A stretch of DNA of 10,649 nucleotides, from assembly GCA_905479885.1 (NCBI GenBank), contig CAJQOE010000039.1:1-10649 (forward strand), in the 5' to 3' direction. This stretch comes from an uncultured Rickettsiaceae bacterium (GTDB lineage Bacteria > Pseudomonadota > Alphaproteobacteria > Rickettsiales > Rickettsiaceae). Position numbers and translations under genes: made by a program. Below the pieces are notes generated by a model that worked only from the letters and a program-made list of their open reading frames with translations, made no database searches and was not told the DNA's origin. Below, piece after piece: positions 7,299 to 10,649 of this stretch (position 1 is the first letter of the stretch; every line of letters begins with the position of its first letter).

Positions 7299-7723
7299 TG
7301 CAGAACTCCGTAAAAATTATAGGAAATGAGCAAGACTCTATATTATTAGCGGCACAACTAGCTGATGATATCAAACCAAATGATATCATCACATTTAGTG
7401 GTGATTTAGGCGCAGGTAAAACTTTCCTGTGTAGAGAAATTATAAAGAACTTATGTGGTCAAGAAACGCAAGTAATCAGCCCTACTTTTAACTTGCTACA
7501 AATTTATGATTATACAAATTGTTCAATTTATCATTTTGACCTATACAGACTGAAACATCCATCAGAAATATATGAATTAGGAATAGAAGAGGCGTTTGCA
7601 AGCCATATATGCCTTATTGAATGGCCAGAACTTATAAATGACCTACTGCCCGAAGACACTACTCATATTAATATTGAGATAATCAGCAACACCCGAAGAA
7701 AAATTACAATTAAAAAAGTATAG
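7298..7723 (+). CDS. tsaE: tRNA threonylcarbamoyladenosine biosynthesis ATPase TsaE
   Basis: TsaE is the small ATPase that works with TsaB and TsaD in making the universal t6A37 modification of ANN-decoding tRNAs, in the cytosol. The 141-residue length is typical. The Walker A loop is SGDLGAGKT (34-42, Lys41 and Thr42). Family landmarks are SPTFNLLQIY (61-70), IYHFDLYRL (77-85, with Asp81), the ELGIEEAF helix (93-100) and CLIEWPEL (105-112, with Glu108). The C-terminal beta segment HINIEIIS...RKITI also fits. The gene starts three bases after the HAD gene stop, so it is probably translationally coupled; it has no separate Shine-Dalgarno. It is followed by a 91-base gap before the Sca4-like gene. 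Confidence 0.95.
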   Translation: MQNSVKIIGNEQDSILLAAQLADDIKPNDIITFSGDLGAGKTFLCREIIKNLCGQETQVISPTFNLLQIYDYTNCSIYHFDLYRLKHPSEIYELGIEEAFASHICLIEWPELINDLLPEDTTHINIEIISNTRRKITIKKV

Positions 7724-7724
7724 C

Positions 7725-7738
7725 TATAGTATAAATTA
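7725..7738 (+). repeat. Second copy of a 14-base direct repeat
   Basis: This is identical to 7285-7298 and lies immediately after the tsaE stop. It overlaps the palindrome TATAGCTATA (7719-7728). The pair may reflect a small local duplication or a shared -10-like signal (TATAGT/TATAAA). Confidence 0.5.
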
Positions 7739-7749
7739 GCAAGAAGTAG

Positions 7750-7778
7750 TTGAATTACTCTAGAAAACTTAATACCAT
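7750..7778 (+). promoter_or_regulatory. Possible sigma70 promoter for the Sca4-like gene
   Basis: TTGAAT (7750-7755) and TACCAT (7773-7778), each matching 4/6 of the consensus, are separated by 17 bases. They lie in the 91-base gap after tsaE and would give the Sca4-like gene its own transcript with a leader of about 30 bases. Moderate to weak support. Confidence 0.35.
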
Positions 7779-7814
7779 TAATAATAATATATTTTATTTA
7801 TTACATGAGTATTT

Positions 7815-10136
7815 ATGGCAAAAGGTGACTATCAAGCAGCTACAAGACAGCAAAGAAGGCTTGCACAGCAATATTTTAATACTCAAAAAATTGATACTGA
7901 TATTCAAACCTTATCTATAGAGCAATTTCAAGCAATCGAAACAATGCATCTAAAAGATAATGGAACTGATCACATACTAGGGCCAACAGAGGAACAATTA
8001 GAACGTGTAGAGAATTATCTACAAGGACACCCTGAACTTAATACAACGTTTGAGCAATTATCAGATAAAGAAATTACAGTTATAGATCCAACGTACAAGG
8101 AGTCTCAAGCAATTGCTGAAGCACCTGTAGTAGAAGCTGAAAAACAGCCTGCATTATCTATGCAGGAAATAATGAAACAAGAAGCCGAAAAACGTAGAAC
8201 GGCCATGGGTTACGATGAAGAAGATAGAGATCTTAACCCAAAACCAGCCACATTAGAACAACAACTTCAAGAAGAAATATCTAAAAGAGCAGCAAAAAAG
8301 CAAGAGGCTCAAAAACCCATTACACAAGAAATACCAGCCGAAGAAATGGCACAAGATAGCGTTATCTTTGGAGCAAAATCCAATAATACAGTATCTGTTT
8401 CTGTTAGCGACACTATAGATCCAATAACTGCTGCAATTCGCGAAGAAATCATCAAAAAACAACAACAGCTATTGCAAACAGAAATTGCCAATAATATAGA
8501 AAACGAAACTGAAAAAGAAGCTTTTCAAAAGCAAGATCTTACAGCCTTGCGCGCTTATCTTGCCACCGAAGAAGGAAAGGAGTCTGCTGCTAAAATTATG
8601 CAGAATCCTGAAATGCAAACCAAAATGCATGCAATTGAAAAAGTTGGCTACAAAACTGTACATAACCAATTTCAAGATAGTTTTCGCAATGTAGATTGGG
8701 GCGCCGGTGCAAGTAAAATACGCACAACAAATATCACAAATGAAAATGGTGATGATGTTTGCGCGCTGAAAGAAACTACTATTGACACCGCACCAACTTC
8801 TTTACTCTTAGATGAAGGCTCTACAAGAACCGTTACATCTTATAGACAAATCGACTTTCCCAAAGGCCTAGAAGCTGACCATGGACCGCTGCACCTATCC
8901 ATGGCACTCAAGGACGAGAATGGCCGTAACATGCCAGAAAAAGATGCTGTATATTTTACTGCGCACTATGATGAATCGGGCAAACTAACCGAAGTAAGCT
9001 CACCAGTACCAGTAAAATTTATGGGCGAAGGCGCTGACGCCATAGGTTACATAGAAAGAAATGGTAAAGTTTATACTTTGCCAGTAACACAAGGCAAGTA
9101 TCATGAAATGATGCAAGAAGTATCTAAGAACCATGGTATGAATGTAGATATTTCACAAACAGTAGAAGCTACTCAAGAACTAGCACAGGATAAAGTAATA
9201 ACTCCTGAAAAATCTGGCGAAATTATAAAAGAAGAGCCAAAAAAAGAACAAGCACAAGCAGAAACGATAGATACACCTTTACCTTCTAACGAATTTGAAG
9301 AACAATTACAAACACAAAAAGCTAAACTAAAGCCGGCTGGAGAGAGGGTTTTAGCTGAAGCAGCAACACCACAAGAAACCTTTGAAGAACAATTACAAAC
9401 ACAAAAAGCTAAACTGAATCCGGTTAGAGAGAGGGTTTTAGCTGAAGCACCAACACCACAAGAAACGCTTGAAGAGCAATTAAAAGCACAAAAAGCTAAA
9501 CTAAAGCCAACTGGAGAAAAAGCCCCAACAAAAGAGCCAAAAGAAACATTACAAGTTTTATCTGAGCCACCTGTAAAAAATGAAGCAACAATAGGCTATA
9601 CTGCCTCCTTGCTTGCAGCTACACAGCAGCTAGCACCCTCTATAGATGAACTAGCATCAGTATTAACTGTAAACGCTTTCACAGGAAAGACAGTTGCACC
9701 AGAGGTTGTTATTCATGTCCAAGCAATAAGGGCAAAATTGGACCCTAATACTCCACAGCCACAAGTTGTCCAAAAACCATCACAAGAAGTTGAAGTATCA
9801 ACAGAACAAGCAACACAGCAGGCATCAGAGATGCTAACTGGCAAAAATGATAAAGAAGCGCAAACAATTATCACTCAGGCAGCTAAAAGCGGAAAGAGCG
9901 AACTTGTTACTGCAATGGTTGCAGCAGTGACTAAAGAAAGTCCTGATCAAGGCATTCCTAAGGTTGGCATGGTTAAATTAGCCGCAGCTTATCATGATGC
10001 TATGGCCTCTGTAAAGGCAACATCAAATAAAGTTGCACAAAACAGCATAAAGAATGCTTGCGGAAAAATAGCTGCAAAAGCTAATATAAATCATGTAGAG
10101 CAGGTTGCTTCAAAAAGCGCTGGGGTATCAAGGTAA
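7815..10136 (+). CDS. sca4: Sca4-like protein (antigenic protein D family), candidate vinculin-binding effector
   Basis: A 773-residue protein; Rickettsia Sca4 is about 1,000. Residues 199-435 match the Sca4 globular domain as remembered: DPITAAIREEII (202-213), MQNPEMQTKMHAIEKVGYKTVHNQF (262-286), SYRQIDFP (342-349), DAVYFTAHY (377-385), EVSSPVPVKFMGEGADAIGYIE (393-414) and YTLPVTQGKYHEMMQEV (420-436). In Rickettsia, Sca4 is a secreted protein without an autotransporter barrel that binds vinculin and aids cell-to-cell spread. Here residues 1-195 are a Glu/Gln-rich helical extension longer than in Rickettsia. A 29-residue unit is repeated about three times at 494-578, and a vinculin-site-like helix follows at 599-617. 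Residues 660-773 are Ala-rich helices. No signal peptide or membrane segment is seen. The start is the first in-frame ATG; the Shine-Dalgarno is poor. Family assignment is strong, vinculin binding is inferred. Confidence 0.88.
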   Translation: MAKGDYQAATRQQRRLAQQYFNTQKIDTDIQTLSIEQFQAIETMHLKDNGTDHILGPTEEQLERVENYLQGHPELNTTFEQLSDKEITVIDPTYKESQAIAEAPVVEAEKQPALSMQEIMKQEAEKRRTAMGYDEEDRDLNPKPATLEQQLQEEISKRAAKKQEAQKPITQEIPAEEMAQDSVIFGAKSNNTVSVSVSDTIDPITAAIREEIIKKQQQLLQTEIANNIENETEKEAFQKQDLTALRAYLATEEGKESAAKIMQNPEMQTKMHAIEKVGYKTVHNQFQDSFRNVDWGAGASKIRTTNITNENGDDVCALKETTIDTAPTSLLLDEGSTRTVTSYRQIDFPKGLEADHGPLHLSMALKDENGRNMPEKDAVYFTAHYDESGKLTEVSSPVPVKFMGEGADAIGYIERNGKVYTLPVTQGKYHEMMQEVSKNHGMNVDISQTVEATQELAQDKVITPEKSGEIIKEEPKKEQAQAETIDTPLPSNEFEEQLQTQKAKLKPAGERVLAEAATPQETFEEQLQTQKAKLNPVRERVLAEAPTPQETLEEQLKAQKAKLKPTGEKAPTKEPKETLQVLSEPPVKNEATIGYTASLLAATQQLAPSIDELASVLTVNAFTGKTVAPEVVIHVQAIRAKLDPNTPQPQVVQKPSQEVEVSTEQATQQASEMLTGKNDKEAQTIITQAAKSGKSELVTAMVAAVTKESPDQGIPKVGMVKLAAAYHDAMASVKATSNKVAQNSIKNACGKIAAKANINHVEQVASKSAGVSR
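9294..9548 (+). repeat. Three in-frame 87-base tandem repeats inside the Sca4-like gene
   Basis: Units lie at 9294-9380, 9381-9467 and 9468-9548 (the last is 81 bases), encoding FEEQLQTQKAKLKP...TPQET-type segments. Units 1 and 2 differ at only six of 87 bases, four of them changing amino acids; unit 3 is more diverged. The encoded unit starts with a charged helix (EEQLQTQKAKL) and ends in an Ala/Pro/Thr linker. A short echo of the core, QAIRAKLDP, appears later at residues 636-644. The units connect the globular domain to the candidate vinculin-binding helix. Confidence 0.93.
9609..9665 (+). other. Candidate vinculin-binding helix in the Sca4-like protein
   Basis: Residues 599-617 (LLAATQQLAPSIDELASVL) follow the talin/Sca4 vinculin-binding-site spacing LxxAAxxVAxxVxxLI. 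The fit is Leu599, Ala602, Leu606, Ala607, Ile610, Leu613 and Leu617. They align without gaps with the Rickettsia Sca4 N-terminal site as remembered (LLNTATALSGSMQDLLNYV), at a similar place after the globular domain. Pro608 lies mid-helix, where Rickettsia has Gly, and could weaken binding. Confidence 0.5.
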
Positions 10137-10139
10137 AGT

Positions 10140-10280
10140 CTATAAGGGATAAACCTCTTGCTCAAGTGATTCTACACTCACCTCTGTTAAATTGATTCTA
10201 ACATAATAGGGGTTTGCAGATATTTGCTTCACGAGCGCTCCTGCAAGCAAAGCTAGCATTTGCCATTTTATAGAATACAT
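10140..10280 (-). CDS. Small 46-residue ORF, unknown or remnant
   Basis: The ORF begins MYSIKWQMLALLAGALVKQI and continues with a sequence that looks protein-like (NPYYVRINLTEVSVESLEQ). The first 22 residues resemble a short hydrophobic or signal segment, and the rest looks like a beta strand followed by an acidic helix. I recognise no family. The stop codon lies three bases from the Sca4-like gene stop, tail to tail. There is no Shine-Dalgarno, and an in-frame TAG directly precedes the ATG, so it could be the 3' end of a decayed gene rather than a complete small gene. The amino acid make-up is more coding-like than the complementary strand. Confidence 0.35.
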   Translation of the reverse strand: MYSIKWQMLALLAGALVKQISANPYYVRINLTEVSVESLEQEVYPL

Positions 10281-10357
10281 CTATTCAATATTAATGTTGC
10301 TTGTGGTGCTGTCTATCACCAGACCTACTCAATGCTTACCTAGCAAGTAGAAGAGAT

Positions 10358-10380
10358 TTAGCTTCAAAAAACAAAGCTAA
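10358..10380. repeat. Hairpin-forming inverted repeat
   Basis: TTAGCTT (10358-10364) and AAGCTAA (10374-10380) form a perfect 7-bp stem around a 9-base A-rich loop. There is no adjacent T-tract, so a terminator role is unclear. Confidence 0.4.
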
Positions 10381-10436
10381 CGAGCACCAAATCATATGTT
10401 TTATGCAGGAAAAGTAACTTTTCATTTTTTAAATGA

Positions 10437-10577
10437 TTATAGGAAATTGTTAGGATCAAGTTTCTTTGCTTCTGTTAATCTGTAAAGCTTCAAATTTAAT
10501 CTGACAGAGTGGTAAAAAGAGAGTAATATATTTAGTGTCTGAACGAAAAGGACGCTTTTTGAAAAAACTTTAAAAAA
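10437..10577 (-). pseudogene. Open reading frame without start codon, possible gene remnant
   Basis: A 46-codon frame with no ATG or GTG, between a TAA at 10578-10580 and a TAA at 10437-10439. Its end reads LKLYRLTEAKKLDPNNFL, which is protein-like; the DPNN near the terminus faintly recalls the C-terminal tail of BBE-type FAD-linked oxidases. A single TTG is the only candidate start. It is best read as a fragment of a decayed gene, but chance openness in AT-rich DNA is not excluded. Confidence 0.25.
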
Positions 10578-10649
10578 TTAACGGCTACCAGACATTATTT
10601 TTTATATAAAACTGGAAAAAATTAGCTCTGCTATAAGATCAATGAATAA

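Larger units (their letters stand above)
10137..10649. other. Gene-poor 3' region with minus-strand coding remnants
   Basis: No normal-length gene is present in these 513 bases. On the minus strand there are, in order of transcription, an ATG-less open frame (10437-10577), a 29-codon ATG ORF (10336-10425; begins MKSYFSCIKHM, probably not a gene) and a 46-codon ORF (10140-10280). Hairpin-capable repeats include TTTGCTT/AAGCAAA (10223-10229/10245-10251), TGGTG/CACCA (10304-10308/10317-10321) and TTAGCTT/AAGCTAA (10358-10364/10374-10380). None has a T-run typical of a terminator. I see no tRNA, no mobile-element ends and no convincing known RNA. Confidence 0.6.

Noticed and set aside
8253..8675. 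Minus-strand open frames inside the Sca4-like gene
   Set aside because: They overlap each other and encode Phe/Cys/Ser-rich sequence that is the complement of Glu/Lys/Gln-rich coding; no independent support.
9294..9548. Repeats as a CRISPR array or mobile element
   Set aside because: The units are directly adjacent without spacers, stay in frame, and lie inside a protein-coding region.
10223..10251. TTTGCTT/AAGCAAA hairpin as the terminator of the Sca4-like gene
   Set aside because: It lies about 90 bases past the stop, has a 15-base loop and no T-run, and overlaps a more coding-like minus-strand ORF.
10336..10425. 29-codon minus-strand ORF as a real small protein gene
   Set aside because: Too short, no ribosome binding site and no recognisable features; kept only as part of the remnant description.
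10642..10649. ATG AAT AA at the very end as the start of a next gene
   Set aside because: Only two full codons are visible, and there is no clear ribosome binding site or promoter.

Overview
The window (AT-rich, roughly 35% G+C) looks like chromosome from a member of the Rickettsiaceae: Rickettsia itself or a sister genus of the Megaira/Trichorickettsia type. Three things point there. GyrB matches the remembered rickettsial protein closely through its ATPase, TOPRIM and C-terminal parts. The last large gene carries the conserved globular domain of Rickettsia Sca4. The housekeeping genes (dapD, tsaE, an alphaproteobacterial HAD-IIA protein and a GST ending in a typical alphaproteobacterial tail) fit the order. 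Species cannot be fixed from sequence reading alone.

Left part (1-2357). The window opens inside the 3' part of the RNase P RNA gene, followed after only about 17 bases by a glutathione S-transferase family gene on the same strand. Next comes an unrecognised 425-residue protein with an N-terminal hydrophobic segment and a low-complexity polar tail. It ends in a convergent gap holding a strong inverted repeat.

Middle (2358-6430). A zinc-ribbon membrane protein (minus strand) and dapD (plus strand) diverge from a short shared promoter region. dapD then converges, with 22 bases between stop codons, on gyrB (minus strand). gyrB in turn diverges from the next operon.

Right part (6431-10649). A HAD class IIA protein and the t6A-synthesis ATPase gene tsaE form a tight two-gene operon. 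They are followed by a 773-residue Sca4-like protein. This has a long new N-terminal region, the conserved Sca4 domain, a triplicated 29-residue repeat, and then a helix in the register of a vinculin-binding site, as in Rickettsia Sca4. The final 510 bases have no normal gene. On the minus strand there is a plausible 46-codon ORF and an ATG-less, gene-like reading frame, suggesting decayed coding sequence.

The most interesting content is the divergent Sca4 homologue, a candidate host-cytoskeleton effector, and the uncharacterised 425-residue protein. The rest is core metabolism and information processing: lysine/diaminopimelate synthesis, DNA supercoiling, tRNA modification and tRNA processing.
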